This document shows, in pieces, positions 32,701-40,668 of a stretch of DNA of 49,230 nucleotides. The stretch covers positions 1 through 49,230 of the forward strand of contig CANDYV010000002.1 of the NCBI GenBank assembly GCA_947425085.1, given 5' to 3'. Positions within the stretch are counted from its first letter, which is position 1. Each line of letters opens with the position of its first letter. The stretch is from an uncultured Candidatus Saccharibacteria bacterium. Lineage in GTDB: Bacteria; Patescibacteriota; Saccharimonadia; Saccharimonadales; Saccharimonadaceae. A program made the translations under genes and the position numbers. A model generated the notes under the pieces. That model was not told the DNA's origin. It made no database searches and was given only the letters and a program-made list of their open reading frames with translations.

Positions 32701-33571
32701 AACGGTCAGCAATGCGACGCGAATTGCGTACTGCTTCAGGGCAAACCTTCTCCCAGCGGTTGATAATTTCTTGAGGCGGAATAACATGAAGTTCAAAATC
32801 TTTCAAGCTCATGCGGTTCGGATTCGAAAGGTTCGAGGCGGTGCCGACGCAAAGCAAGACTTCATGCGCGTCTTGATCTTCGTGGTTGAGGTAGTGGGCG
32901 TCACAGGTTACGACCAGCGGAATGTTGGTCTCGTCATGGAACTTCATCAGCTGTTGGTTAATAGTGTTCTGGACGTCCCAATGAGTCGGTGAGTCGGGAT
33001 GGCCGTGGTCCTGCATCTCGAGATAGAAACGGTCGCCGTAGATGCCGTGATACCAGTCGATTAGCTCGCGAGCCTTTTTCAGATCATTCGCGCGAATCGC
33101 TTCGGAAATCTCGGAACCGGCACAGCCGGAAAGACAGATAATTCCCTCGCTGTATTGCTCCATGATTTCATGGTCGATACGGGGTTTATAATACTTACCG
33201 TGGATTTCAGCCTCGGTCATCAGGCGACAAAGGTTCTCAAAGCCTTCGTTATTCATGGCGAGGAGGGTGATATGGAAGCGCTGCTTATCGTAGGCCGGGT
33301 CACGGTCTTCGCGGCCGCGAGCGGCAACGTAGGCCTCGAGACCGAGGATCGGCTTGATTCCGGCATCATTACAGTTCTTATAAAGCTCGACTAGGCCGCT
33401 CATGGTGCCGTGGTCGGTAACGGCGACAGCTTCCATGCCCTGGGATTTGACAAAGTCAACTAGCTCGGGGATCTTGGTCAAACCGTCGAGCAGAGAATAA
33501 TGGGTATGGTTGTGCAGATGGACGAAGTCGCTACATTTGAGCGGTTCGCCTTCCTTGGTTACCTCCGTCAT
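29732..33571 (-). CDS. dnaE: DNA polymerase III alpha subunit
   Basis: A 1279-aa replicative polymerase. The N-terminal PHP domain opens VHLHNHTHYSLLDG; the catalytic palm has GRGSAAGS and the metal-binding MPDIDTDIQD; the finger, the tandem HhH and the OB domain (VTLGGIISAVRTI) follow. The protein is about 100 residues longer than the E. coli enzyme. Much of the excess is a Gly/Arg/Ser/Ala-rich linker near 1170-1215 that precedes a C-terminal domain ending LLGAACVKVQ. No exonuclease domain is present, so it is DnaE rather than PolC. TATAAT lies exactly 6 bp before the ATG (leaderless). Confidence 0.98.
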   Translation of the reverse strand: MTEVTKEGEPLKCSDFVHLHNHTHYSLLDGLTKIPELVDFVKSQGMEAVAVTDHGTMSGLVELYKNCNDAGIKPILGLEAYVAARGREDRDPAYDKQRFHITLLAMNNEGFENLCRLMTEAEIHGKYYKPRIDHEIMEQYSEGIICLSGCAGSEISEAIRANDLKKARELIDWYHGIYGDRFYLEMQDHGHPDSPTHWDVQNTINQQLMKFHDETNIPLVVTCDAHYLNHEDQDAHEVLLCVGTASNLSNPNRMSLKDFELHVIPPQEIINRWEKVCPEAVRNSRRIADRCNIDLQLGRILIPKFPVPEDALPKLELDDVKNATSQQLEKAYLDRLVFQGLVYRYCGYKLDETLDLEIPKCRELLEEVDKSPERAEEKLKILPRIDYELSVVDKMGYNGYFLIVQDFINWGKSQRIVYGPGRGSAAGSILAYALRITELDPLKYDLLFERFLNPDRISMPDIDTDIQDTRRDEVIEYCTDKYGKGRVGNIVTFGKMMGKMAVRDVARVMEVPYAEADHLAKLVPDPEQGHHVPIGRAIKEVPELKQEYESNPTSHEVLDFAERLEGTIRSHGVHACGVVIAPDDLVKFLPMEVSAKGPLTTQYPGPQIEELGLLKMDFLGLSNLSVINNALRMIRKVYHEDVDMYALPLDDQKTYELLQRAETTGVFQLESAGMKRYLKDLQANRFEDIIAMVALYRPGPMQFIDSFIRRKHGKEPITYLHPGLENSLKDTYGIMIYQEQFMQISREWCGFTGGQADTLRKAVGKKKVDLMNKVKPQFIEGAIKIGGATEEIAEEFWRELLDFANYCFNKSHAACYGLVAYWTAYLKAHYPDAFMAALMTADMRSTDRLAIEITECKRMGIPVLGPDINESYGDFGIVGTEGKIRFGLSGIKSMGKALVEEFVIPERDKNGPFTSVCDFASRVNSSKFNKKSWEAAIKTGAFDRFGDRSDLLFNLENIQAYGAKRQKDAASGQTDLFGAMGDAGAIPEPEIKTAPTKYSEKEQLLWERDLMGLYISSHPLDRYDVYFEEQTHPYDLITAENDGRLVTLGGIISAVRTIMTKSNTRMAFVKLENKTSEQEVIIFPSLYETVGAKLEQDNVIKVTGRVNAKDKDGNISSEVKVIADTVEIIPDAELDNYQATGQKLPLPKAAPAPARGRRGASRASGVGGGSNYSRGGTSFSGAPRAAAPSSDDAPRRIITPPKDHRNERLYVLIEDPNNLEILNEIRHLCERNPGVQEVVMVLKDESGKRPIRLPFRVEATDELTGPLAKLLGAACVKVQ

Positions 33572-33577
33572 AGGTTA

Positions 33578-33583
33578 ATTATA
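33578..33583 (-). promoter_or_regulatory. Extended -10 of dnaE (leaderless)
   Basis: TGTGCTATAAT with the hexamer at 33583-33578, 6 bp before the ATG at 33571. The -35 is not recognisable. Confidence 0.65.
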
Positions 33584-33607
33584 GCACAAAATTTAGGCTA
33601 GGCGCGG

Positions 33608-33997
33608 TTATTTCTTGGCTTTGCTAGACTTGGCGTTGTCGCCTTTGCCGCGAGCATCGCGAGAGGCCTGGGCGTTTTCGCGGGCCGCTGCCTCGGCGGC
33701 TTCGGTGACAATTTCTTCGGCAGCGGCACGAGCAGCGTCTTCTTCGGCGTAGCGACGTTCTTGATTAGTGATAACGCGATTGGCGAAAGTTTTGACGATG
33801 CCGCCGACCGAGGTCATACCTTTGACGTTGTCGACAATATCGTCGGCCTTGGTAGCGATTTGCTGGCCGGTGGCGACGATTTTTTGTGCTTCCTCGGTGA
33901 GCCGGATAAGTTTGATGGCGAGGACGATACCTGCAATCAAGAAAATCAATAATGCGCATGAGAGCATCACGACTAAAATCCATTCTGCTACGTTCAT
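33608..33997 (-). CDS. Small membrane-anchored protein, DUF948-like
   Basis: A 129-aa protein with one N-terminal membrane helix (about 6-30), a heptad-like stretch (IRLTEEAQKIVATGQQIATKADDIVDNVKG, split around 31-60), and an Ala/Glu then Lys/Ser-rich tail. The layout matches DUF948/YtxG-type general-stress membrane proteins, though the match is by pattern only. A strong AGGAGG lies 7 nt before the ATG. No promoter is obvious after the galU terminator. Confidence 0.75.
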   Translation of the reverse strand: MNVAEWILVVMLSCALLIFLIAGIVLAIKLIRLTEEAQKIVATGQQIATKADDIVDNVKGMTSVGGIVKTFANRVITNQERRYAEEDAARAAAEEIVTEAAEAAARENAQASRDARGKGDNAKSSKAKK

Positions 33998-34037
33998 TTA
34001 TTTACCTCCTTTGCGAGCGATTTTGCCTGCTATTAAA

Positions 34038-34065
34038 TGTGCCGCAGCGAACGAACTGCGGCACA
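34038..34065 (-). terminator. Terminator of galU
   Basis: TGTGCCGCAG/CTGCGGCACA, a perfect 10-bp stem with an 8-nt loop, followed by TTTAAT on the minus strand, 8 bp after the galU stop. Confidence 0.8.
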
Positions 34066-34072
34066 AAAGTTT

Positions 34073-34951
34073 TTAATATTTCTGGGCGGTTTCTTTGATC
34101 AGGTCACCAAGACCGTCGACCTCAGCGGCATATTTCAGATAGGCCTGGAGATAATTCTTCGGGTCGCCGGTCGTCATCCATTCACCATGCGTTTTTTCGA
34201 CGATCACATCACCATCATCAACCATGCGAGTAATCGCGTCGACCGTCCAAAGTTCATTATCGAGACCGGTGTTGCGCGGGTCAAGATAGTCGAAAACTTC
34301 CGGAGTGAGCAGGTAGCGGCCATAGCTAGTGAGATTCGAAGGAGCATCTTCGATTTTCGGCTTCTCGACAATGTCGTGGAGAAGCATTTCGTTACCTTCT
34401 TTTAGGCGGATGATACCATATTTATTAAGCACCTCGCGAGGCATCTCCTGAGAGATGATAATCGCCTTCGCTTCTGGGTGCTGCTGATAGGATTCAATAA
34501 GAGTTTTTACGTCTGACGAGCCGAAGACGACGTCATCAGAGTAAAGAACGACAAAGGCTTCGTCATCCTGGATAAACTTGCGCGCGGAAGCAATCGGGGA
34601 GCCATTGCCGTAAGGATAGGACGGATCTTGCTCGATAACGGTGATTTTAGGGAAGTTGAGGATTTGTTCAATTGGAGCGTAGCGATCTTCTTTGCCTTGA
34701 GAGCGGAGCTGTTTCTTGATTCGGGTGATAGCGTTGTTGAAATAATCTTCGTAAATCGGCTTGCCTTCAGGGGTCGCGACGATGATGATTTCTTCGATGC
34801 CAGCCTCGGCGCATTCTTCGACGACGAGTTGCATAATCGGCTTCGCACCGAGCGGGAGCATCGCTTTCGGCACGGTTTTAGTAATTGGTAAATAACGGCT
34901 CGCAAAACCAGCATCGGTAATGATCGCCTTGGTTGGGGTACGATAGTTCAT
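34073..34951 (-). CDS. galU: UTP-glucose-1-phosphate uridylyltransferase
   Basis: A 292-aa nucleotidyltransferase that makes UDP-glucose for envelope glycans and glycolipids. The nucleotide-binding start is AIITDAGFASRYLPITKTVPKAMLPLG, a variant of the usual AG.GTR.LP. The FVVLYSDDVVFG metal-site region and the VEKPK motif are present. The length is typical for bacterial GalU. The ATG is 6 bp after TATAAT, so the mRNA is probably leaderless. A terminator follows. Confidence 0.95.
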   Translation of the reverse strand: MNYRTPTKAIITDAGFASRYLPITKTVPKAMLPLGAKPIMQLVVEECAEAGIEEIIIVATPEGKPIYEDYFNNAITRIKKQLRSQGKEDRYAPIEQILNFPKITVIEQDPSYPYGNGSPIASARKFIQDDEAFVVLYSDDVVFGSSDVKTLIESYQQHPEAKAIIISQEMPREVLNKYGIIRLKEGNEMLLHDIVEKPKIEDAPSNLTSYGRYLLTPEVFDYLDPRNTGLDNELWTVDAITRMVDDGDVIVEKTHGEWMTTGDPKNYLQAYLKYAAEVDGLGDLIKETAQKY

Positions 34952-34957
34952 ATCGCT

Positions 34958-34963
34958 ATTATA
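34958..34963 (-). promoter_or_regulatory. Extended -10 of galU (leaderless)
   Basis: ATGCTATAAT with the hexamer at 34963-34958, 6 bp before the ATG at 34951. Confidence 0.65.
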
Positions 34964-34988
34964 GCATATTGCGTGCTAAAACAAGGGG

Positions 34989-35612
34989 CTATTTCTTGGC
35001 TAGCTTTTTGGCGGTTTTTGTCTTGCGAGCGGCTTTGGCGGCTTCGGCGCGAGCCTCGCGGTCTTCGAGCTTCTGGGAGCGGTTATGGACACCATAAATT
35101 AGGCTGGAGACGCCAAAGATAAAGAGGTATGCGCCGAAGAAGCGGACGAAGTCGATATTCATGAGATGACCGGAGTTCAAGATTACGATACCGAAGATGA
35201 TGCCAGCGATGCCGGTGAGAACCCAGATGAAGCGGTCGGTCGGGTCGACGGTAGTGCGGAAACCGATAACGAGCTCGAAGATGCCGCGGATGACAGTATA
35301 GGCAGCGAGGGTAGAAAGTTGCCAAACCATTTCTTGGCCGGTGAGACAAATTAGAACGAGACCAAAAGCGGCGTCAAAGAGCGCGACGAGGGTTGCGATG
35401 AGCCAGCCCTGGCGGTTGCGGCTACGATGGAGGGAGTTGGCGAATTCGACGACGGCGAGAGCGAGCAGAGCGATGCCGATGGTCGGGGTGAGAGTTCTCG
35501 GGCTTTCGCTGCCGGTGAACAAGGTCAGACAACCAAAGAATAAAGCGATTGCTCCCTGAAAGATAAACACTAGCCAATGGCTGTCAATATATTTACGCTT
35601 GATGTGCGCCAT
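34989..35612 (-). CDS. HdeD-like (DUF308) membrane protein
   Basis: A 207-aa protein with six hydrophobic helices arranged as three similar pairs, the pattern of HdeD/DUF308 proteins (YTVIRGIFELVIGFR and VLTGIAGIIFGIVIL are typical phrases). HdeD itself is linked to acid resistance in enterics, but the role of the wider family is unknown. The C terminus is a Lys/Ala/Arg-rich cytoplasmic tail. The ribosome site is AGAGGAT 9 nt upstream and the extended -10 lies at 35639-35644. Confidence 0.85.
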   Translation of the reverse strand: MAHIKRKYIDSHWLVFIFQGAIALFFGCLTLFTGSESPRTLTPTIGIALLALAVVEFANSLHRSRNRQGWLIATLVALFDAAFGLVLICLTGQEMVWQLSTLAAYTVIRGIFELVIGFRTTVDPTDRFIWVLTGIAGIIFGIVILNSGHLMNIDFVRFFGAYLFIFGVSSLIYGVHNRSQKLEDREARAEAAKAARKTKTAKKLAKK

Positions 35613-35638
35613 AGTTAAAAATCCTCTTACTTTAGTCT

Positions 35639-35644
35639 ATTATA
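35639..35644 (-). promoter_or_regulatory. Extended -10 of the HdeD-like gene
   Basis: TGGTATAAT with the hexamer at 35644-35639 and a leader of about 20 nt. Confidence 0.55.
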
Positions 35645-35679
35645 CCATACGCATAAGCGTTTTGGCGAAGAATTTTGGA

Positions 35680-36948
35680 TTAGACGTGGCGGACTTTTTT
35701 GCGGACGGACTCGATGAGCTTGGTGATGGCGTATTTGGCGGGTTTTAGGATGATGTCGTGAGCGGGAGTATAGCGAAGCTCGTCGACGCCGAAGCCACGT
35801 TTGAAACAGGAGACGCCGTAGAAACGGTGGTGGATTTCGTCTTCCTCGACTATGCCCCAGAAATTGTAGCGCTTAATTCCCCGTTCGCGAGCGTCGCGCA
35901 TGGCTTCCATATGAAGGAGCGGAGCGCCGGAATACTTCGTGCCAAGCTCGGAAGAGACGCCGTAATGATAGGAGGCCTCGTTGCCATAGAAAATCATGAA
36001 GTTTTGGGCGAGGATTTGGTCCTGATATTTGGCAGTATATAGGACAGCTTCGCCGTTTTTGGCGAGGGCGGCAAATTGCTTGGTCAGGAAGTCTTCAGAG
36101 AAGGCGACGAATTCGTGACGACCGGCGGTCTGGAGCTGAATTTGGTAGAACTCATGGATATCTTTCGGGTCGGTGGACTTTTCGACTTGAATATCATTTT
36201 TAGCGGCTTTGCGAAGAGCGCGGCGGAGGCGCTGACGCATACCTTTCAGGATTTCGTCTTCGGATTTATTGAGGTCAAGAACGCCGGCAAACTCGACCGA
36301 AAGATACATTGGAGCTGGCTTCAACCCGCGGCTTTCGAGAAGCTGGAGATTTTCGGGAGTGCGTTCGAGCTGCGGGCGAACGCGGACAAAGACGCAGTTT
36401 TCTTTCTTACCCTGGATGCGCATGTCTTCAAAGATAGCGGTGACAAGGGGCTGGTTCGACCAGTCAAGAATCGGACCGCCAGCGATAGCGAGGTGGCGGC
36501 CGCGCCGAGCGGCTTCAATAACGCCAGCATAAGCGGCAACGATTTTGCCACTCTCGTCTTTGGCGAGGCGGCGAATGATATGGTTGCCGCGGCTCAAATG
36601 GAACTCATAAAAGTCCCAAGACTGGAGGAAGTTTGCCTCGGGGTGGCTAGTGACGAAATCGTCCCACTCTTCGCGATTTTTAGCATCTTCGAAATTGAAG
36701 ACGGAGACAGTAGGAGTTTTGGCTTTCGCTTCGGTCTCTACTTCGGCAATGACGGCGGCTTCAGATTTCCCTGTGGCTTTCGCGGTTTCGGCGATCTCCG
36801 AAGCGGGGATTTCTTTGGTAGTGGTTTCGATGATAACAGTACTGGCTGGAGTCCTGACAGTGGTGCGATGGACTTTTTCGGAAGTTTTTGGGGCGGTGGA
36901 CTGGTTTTCTGCCTGGGATTCGGGGATGGATTTAGTTTTTTCTGACAT
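35680..36948 (-). CDS. FemAB-family peptidyltransferase, long form
   Basis: A 422-aa protein of the Fem/MprF-related GNAT superfamily, whose members add amino acids from aminoacyl-tRNA to the peptidoglycan precursor stem. The first 80 residues are a charged, probably disordered extension (Thr/Ala/Glu/Lys rich). The twin GNAT domains follow, with NFLQSWDFYEFH, GGPILDW, LRRALRKAAKND and the conserved SYHYGVSSELGTKYSGAPLLHMEAM near the second acyl-CoA-like site. It lacks the long coiled-coil arm of staphylococcal FemA. It is the last gene of the MurF-like operon, 125 bp after the second FemAB gene, with AGGAG before the ATG. Amino acid donor unknown. Confidence 0.92.
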   Translation of the reverse strand: MSEKTKSIPESQAENQSTAPKTSEKVHRTTVRTPASTVIIETTTKEIPASEIAETAKATGKSEAAVIAEVETEAKAKTPTVSVFNFEDAKNREEWDDFVTSHPEANFLQSWDFYEFHLSRGNHIIRRLAKDESGKIVAAYAGVIEAARRGRHLAIAGGPILDWSNQPLVTAIFEDMRIQGKKENCVFVRVRPQLERTPENLQLLESRGLKPAPMYLSVEFAGVLDLNKSEDEILKGMRQRLRRALRKAAKNDIQVEKSTDPKDIHEFYQIQLQTAGRHEFVAFSEDFLTKQFAALAKNGEAVLYTAKYQDQILAQNFMIFYGNEASYHYGVSSELGTKYSGAPLLHMEAMRDARERGIKRYNFWGIVEEDEIHHRFYGVSCFKRGFGVDELRYTPAHDIILKPAKYAITKLIESVRKKVRHV

Positions 36949-37016
36949 TTTTACTCCTGTTATTTAGATTATTTGGTTGCTTTCTTGTGATTTTGGCAAC
37001 TTTTGCGAGCTGATTA

Positions 37017-37045
37017 TTGACTTTTTCGGAAAAGTGTGCTATAAT
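37017..37045 (+). promoter_or_regulatory. Orphan plus-strand promoter between the two FemAB genes
   Basis: TTGACT (37017-37022), 17-bp spacer, TATAAT (37040-37045), with AAGTGTGC before the -10 and GGTATTATG after it. It fires into the 3' end of the minus-strand FemAB gene at 37074, a mirror of the promoter beside recG (7162-7190); 15 of the 17 bases before the -10 are near-identical between the two. Confidence 0.65.
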
Positions 37046-37073
37046 GGTATTATGGGGCATTTCTGGCAGTTCA

Positions 37074-38081
37074 CTAGAGGCGCCTTTTCTTTTTGCGGAC
37101 GGTTTCGACGAGGAGGTTCAAGAGGTAGCGGAAGCGGCGGATGACAAGGTCACTGGCAGGGACGAACTCGACGATTTCGCCGCCGAAGCCGGTCTTGAAA
37201 GTGGTAACGCCGGCGTAGCGATGATTTTTCTGGCCATGAGGGGCAATCCCCCAGAGATTATAGCGTTTTATACCGAGTTTTTTGAGGTCTTTGATGACTT
37301 GCCACTCGAGAGCATAGGCGCCAGGAAGCTTGTGGTTCAGCTCGGTCGAAGCGGCTTCGAAGTATTCGGCCTCGACGCCGCTAATCAAAATGAGACCATA
37401 AGCAATCGGCTCACCTTCGGCGGTTTTGGCAACATAGATGCGGGCGTGGTCGTCGAAGGCAGCACGCTCGGCGAGGAGGGTTTTGAGATCGGGCGGGACA
37501 AAATGCTGGCGGAGAGCGGTCTCGGCCTGAACTTGATGAAATTCGCGGAAAATCTCCTCGCTGCTAGACCAATCGACCGTAATGCCGAGCTTGCCGGCGC
37601 GGCGAACTTCGTAGCGGGTCTGGCGACGCATTTCTTTCAAGAGTTCATCTTCGGATTTCTCGAGGTCAAGGATGACGGTATGCTCGGCGTGGAGGTGCAT
37701 AGGGGCTTTCTTCAGGCCGAGGCTAGAGAGGAGCTGAAGATTCTCGGGGGTATTCCGAAGCTGGGGGCGAAGACGAACAAAAACACATTTCTCGCGCTTA
37801 GCAATAGCGCGAATTTTGGCAAAAATCCCCTGAACAGCGGTTTCGTCTTGCCAATCGAGGAGTGGACCGCCGGGAACTTCCAGATAGCGTCCGCGCTTGG
37901 CATTTTTGACGATCATCAAGCACCATGCTTTATCGGTTGCTTCGATAATAACTTTATGACCGATAAGTTCATTCATGCGACCCCATTCGGGGGATTGGAG
38001 GAAGTTCGCCTCGGGGTAGAGCTGCTGGATTTTAGGCCAGAGTTCGGCGAGACTGGAAGAAAGGTTCTGCGGACGCGTCAT
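37074..38081 (-). CDS. FemAB-family peptidyltransferase, short form
   Basis: A 335-aa paralogue of the preceding protein. Shared marks are NFLQSPEWGRMN, GGPLLDWQDE, FVRLRPQLRNTPENLQLL, MRRQTRYEVRRAGKLG and YEAAS-type TELNHKLPGAYALEWQVIK, then GIKRYNLWGIAPHGQK. Two paralogues in series usually add successive residues of an interpeptide bridge (as FemX, FemA and FemB do), so a two-step bridge is a fair inference. The start overlaps the DegT stop by 4 bp. Substrate residues cannot be read from sequence. Confidence 0.93.
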   Translation of the reverse strand: MTRPQNLSSSLAELWPKIQQLYPEANFLQSPEWGRMNELIGHKVIIEATDKAWCLMIVKNAKRGRYLEVPGGPLLDWQDETAVQGIFAKIRAIAKREKCVFVRLRPQLRNTPENLQLLSSLGLKKAPMHLHAEHTVILDLEKSEDELLKEMRRQTRYEVRRAGKLGITVDWSSSEEIFREFHQVQAETALRQHFVPPDLKTLLAERAAFDDHARIYVAKTAEGEPIAYGLILISGVEAEYFEAASTELNHKLPGAYALEWQVIKDLKKLGIKRYNLWGIAPHGQKNHRYAGVTTFKTGFGGEIVEFVPASDLVIRRFRYLLNLLVETVRKKKRRL

Positions 38082-39367
38082 AGTTCAACCTCATAAGGTT
38101 TGATGATTTCGCGAGCTTTTGCGAGCTTAGTCTCCGGATACCAAGTCGGGAGATTGATGATGTGCTGGGCGACTTTGACAGTATTCGGGCAGCGATCGGT
38201 CGGAAAGTCGGCTTCGAGAGCATAGCGCACCGGAGAAACTGGGGTGTCATACCAGATTTCACAGAAGTCGTAGCCGTTATGCTTAAGCTCCTGGAGAAGC
38301 TGATCGCGTTTTTTTACAAAGGCATGTTCGCGGAGCGGGGTTTTCGGAAGCTTGTCTAGTTGCTCACGGGCGAGTTTAGCCTGCCAATGAGTTGAGCGGG
38401 TTTCTAGAGACAACTCAGCGTCGGCGGACTTTTCGATCCAGCGAAACTTGACGCAGACAGCAAGGATGGCTTTGCCGAGGCCGATGCTCCAGAAAGTGCG
38501 GCTGAGACCGGCGAAGACTGGATACCAACGGTCGCGCAAACTGGCGCTCAGGCGAGGTCGCTTAGGCGGCTGGTCAAGGGTCTGGTCGGCGGTAGATTTG
38601 GGCTGGCGGACGATAAGAGCGCCGCCGCAAATCGTGTCGATGGCCTTGCCCTTGCCAAAACTGAGAGCGGTCGCGGCGCCGATAGTGCCGATTTCGCGAC
38701 CATCGGGATAGAAACGACCAGCAGAGTGGGCAAGATCTTCGATGATAATCGCATTGTGTTTTTTTACGACTTCTTCAAGCTTCTCGGCGTCGAGAGGGAG
38801 ACCGAGAGTATTTTGAGCGATGACAACCGGCCGAGGCTGGTTTTTTGCTCGGACGAGGTTATTTTCGGTGTTTTCCGGCGAGCTGGAAGCATCGCCGGGG
38901 CGTGGAAAAGCGGGGCTCATCGAGCCATTACTACCATTGTCTTCACTATCGTTCAGATAATGGGGCGTATCCTCGGAAGAGTCCGAGCAAGCTCGGCTCT
39001 CCCCTCCTATACTACCATTGTAGCACAGCGTAAGCGTTTTGTCAAGAGCGTCGAAGTCGTATTGGAGAGTTTCTGGGTCGATGTCGGAGTAGACGGGGAT
39101 ACAGCCGGCGGCCTTGATAGCGCGGACGACAGCGATACAGGTGAGTCCGGGGAGAATGACCTTCGCGCCAGGCTCGGTGACAGCAAGGAGGGCGGCGGCA
39201 AGAGCGGAGCGGCCTGTGTGATAGAGTGCGACTTGGTCGACGGCGGAGCCGTAGCGGGAGGCGAGGGCGTGACGAAGGGCTTGGCTATCTTTCGGGGTGC
39301 CCCAGGCAAAAAGATGTCGCAAAGTGCGGCCGACGGGATAATTCGAGGCAAGACCAAGAAAAATCAT
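38078..39367 (-). CDS. DegT/DnrJ/EryC1/StrS-family aminotransferase with an internal insertion
   Basis: A 429-aa PLP-fold protein; relatives transfer an amino group to nucleotide-linked sugars. Features are YHTGRSALAAALLA (PLP phosphate region), KVILPGLTCIAVVRAI, IIEDLAHSAG (Asp stacking under PLP) and SFGKGKAID with Lys242 as the expected Schiff-base lysine. Residues about 112-178 are a low-complexity Ser/Asp/Asn/Pro-rich insertion, not normal for the family, between DKTL and VVIAQNTLG; it contains a perfect promoter sequence on the coding strand. It is coupled on both sides by 4-bp overlaps. Likely job: making an amino sugar for the wall or surface glycan. Confidence 0.9.
   Translation of the reverse strand: MIFLGLASNYPVGRTLRHLFAWGTPKDSQALRHALASRYGSAVDQVALYHTGRSALAAALLAVTEPGAKVILPGLTCIAVVRAIKAAGCIPVYSDIDPETLQYDFDALDKTLTLCYNGSIGGESRACSDSSEDTPHYLNDSEDNGSNGSMSPAFPRPGDASSSPENTENNLVRAKNQPRPVVIAQNTLGLPLDAEKLEEVVKKHNAIIIEDLAHSAGRFYPDGREIGTIGAATALSFGKGKAIDTICGGALIVRQPKSTADQTLDQPPKRPRLSASLRDRWYPVFAGLSRTFWSIGLGKAILAVCVKFRWIEKSADAELSLETRSTHWQAKLAREQLDKLPKTPLREHAFVKKRDQLLQELKHNGYDFCEIWYDTPVSPVRYALEADFPTDRCPNTVKVAQHIINLPTWYPETKLAKAREIIKPYEVEL
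39018..39046 (-). promoter_or_regulatory. Intragenic promoter inside the DegT insertion
   Basis: TTGACA (39046-39041), 17-bp spacer, TACAAT (39023-39018), with CTGTGC before the -10 and GGTAGTATA after it, then a hairpin CCGAGC-TT-GCTCGG. It could drive the FemAB genes independently of the operon promoter. Confidence 0.55.
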
Positions 39368-40605
39368 CGTTTCCCTTTCGTGGATTTTTTCGTAGAGGAG
39401 GCGGGTTTGGCAGCGGATTTGACTGATTTTGAAGAGGTCTTTGTGGCGACTTTTGGTTCCAGGCCGATTTTGCGGCGAGCGCGCTCGAGGCGACCGACTT
39501 TCGGGACGGAGGCGCTGGAGATAATCTGGTGCGGCTCGGGCGCCGGCAAATCAGCGGCTTCATACTCGACGCCTTCAGGTCGTTCAGGGGCAGCCGCGAC
39601 GACGGGCTGAGGCGCGTTGGCTTCAAATTGACGCTTGATAGCGGCGCGCTGACGGCGGGTGAGCGGAGCTCGAGAATGGATCGCAGCAGGCTTCGCCTTC
39701 GAACTCGGAACGGCGAGAGCGGCAGACATCTTCGAGGCATCATCGGCGCTCGGGCCGGCTGCTTTCTTGAAAGCGAGCGTGGCGGAAATCGGCGCCGTAC
39801 TCGGGACGACTGGCTCGGCTGCCTTCTTCATGGCCATCGACGCAGAAACCGTGGCGGCCTGAGTGACCTCGACAACCGGCTTCACTTCGGGCGGATGGCG
39901 ATAGGCTTGTAAAATCGCTTTCGCGAGTTCGTCGGGGTGAGAAAGATAAGGTGCGTGGGTCCAGCCTGGGAAAATCTTCAACGTGCTACCTTTGATAGAT
40001 TGATGCATGATTTCGGCTTGGTGCGGCGGAGTGACGGTGTCATTCGCACCCCAAAGAATAGAGGTCGGAGTCGTCACCTTGGCGAGATTGAGATTTTTGT
40101 CGCTATCGAGCATATTGGTCAAAGTTTTCTTCATATTTTCGGGAGCGCGAGCATAGTCAGAGGCGCCGGTGAGTTTACGCCAGACCTTAGTCAAGCCAGG
40201 GACTTTCTTGAGAAAGCCGAGTCGCTTCGAGAGATTGCGGGCGACGTCGCGCTTGTTGGAGGTTTCATAAACTCCGGCGGCGTCAAGCAGAATGAGATGG
40301 GAAAGTTTGTCAGGTTTTTCGCTACAGAGATTAAGTAAAATGCGACCGCCGTTGCTGTGGCCGAGGGCAATAGCGCCATCAGGGATGTTGCGGTCAGCCC
40401 AGTCTTTGTACTCGTCAATCGTCCAGACTTTCTTTGAGGAAGTAGTGAGGCCGGGGACATTGAGCATTTCGACGACAAGCCCTTGCTTCTCGAGGAGGGC
40501 AATGGTGCGTTCCCAGGGTGCAACGGTATAGGTCCAGCCATGAATGATATATAATTTCGGGCGGCGACTCCTGGGGAGTTTCTTCGGGTCAGGGATACTA
40601 GGCAT
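39364..40605 (-). CDS. Alpha/beta hydrolase with long disordered C-terminal tail
   Basis: A 413-aa protein. Residues 15-235 form an alpha/beta hydrolase with IHGWTY (oxyanion region), the nucleophile elbow GHSNGG (Ser84), Asp189 in WGANDTVTP and His217 in GWTHAPYL. Residues 240-413 are Ala/Pro/Lys/Ser rich with two similar ATxSASMAMKKAAEP / APISATLAFKKAAGP blocks and a very basic end (SSTKKSTKGKR). The tail may bind nucleic acid, membrane or wall polymers. AGGAGG lies 6 nt before the ATG. It is the second gene of the operon, 63 bp after the MurF-like ligase. Substrate unknown. Confidence 0.88.
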   Translation of the reverse strand: MPSIPDPKKLPRSRRPKLYIIHGWTYTVAPWERTIALLEKQGLVVEMLNVPGLTTSSKKVWTIDEYKDWADRNIPDGAIALGHSNGGRILLNLCSEKPDKLSHLILLDAAGVYETSNKRDVARNLSKRLGFLKKVPGLTKVWRKLTGASDYARAPENMKKTLTNMLDSDKNLNLAKVTTPTSILWGANDTVTPPHQAEIMHQSIKGSTLKIFPGWTHAPYLSHPDELAKAILQAYRHPPEVKPVVEVTQAATVSASMAMKKAAEPVVPSTAPISATLAFKKAAGPSADDASKMSAALAVPSSKAKPAAIHSRAPLTRRQRAAIKRQFEANAPQPVVAAAPERPEGVEYEAADLPAPEPHQIISSASVPKVGRLERARRKIGLEPKVATKTSSKSVKSAAKPASSTKKSTKGKR

Positions 40606-40668
40606 AAGCGACCTCCTGCGCGAAGACGACGGACGAGCTTAAGTCGGAAATGGGCGAGACGGAGATCA

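Noticed and set aside
37017-38096. A 359-codon plus-strand open frame across the short FemAB gene
   Set aside because: It lies fully antisense to a clear FemAB gene and its translation has no domain marks. Long antisense frames are common here because of codon bias. The promoter in front of it is reported separately.
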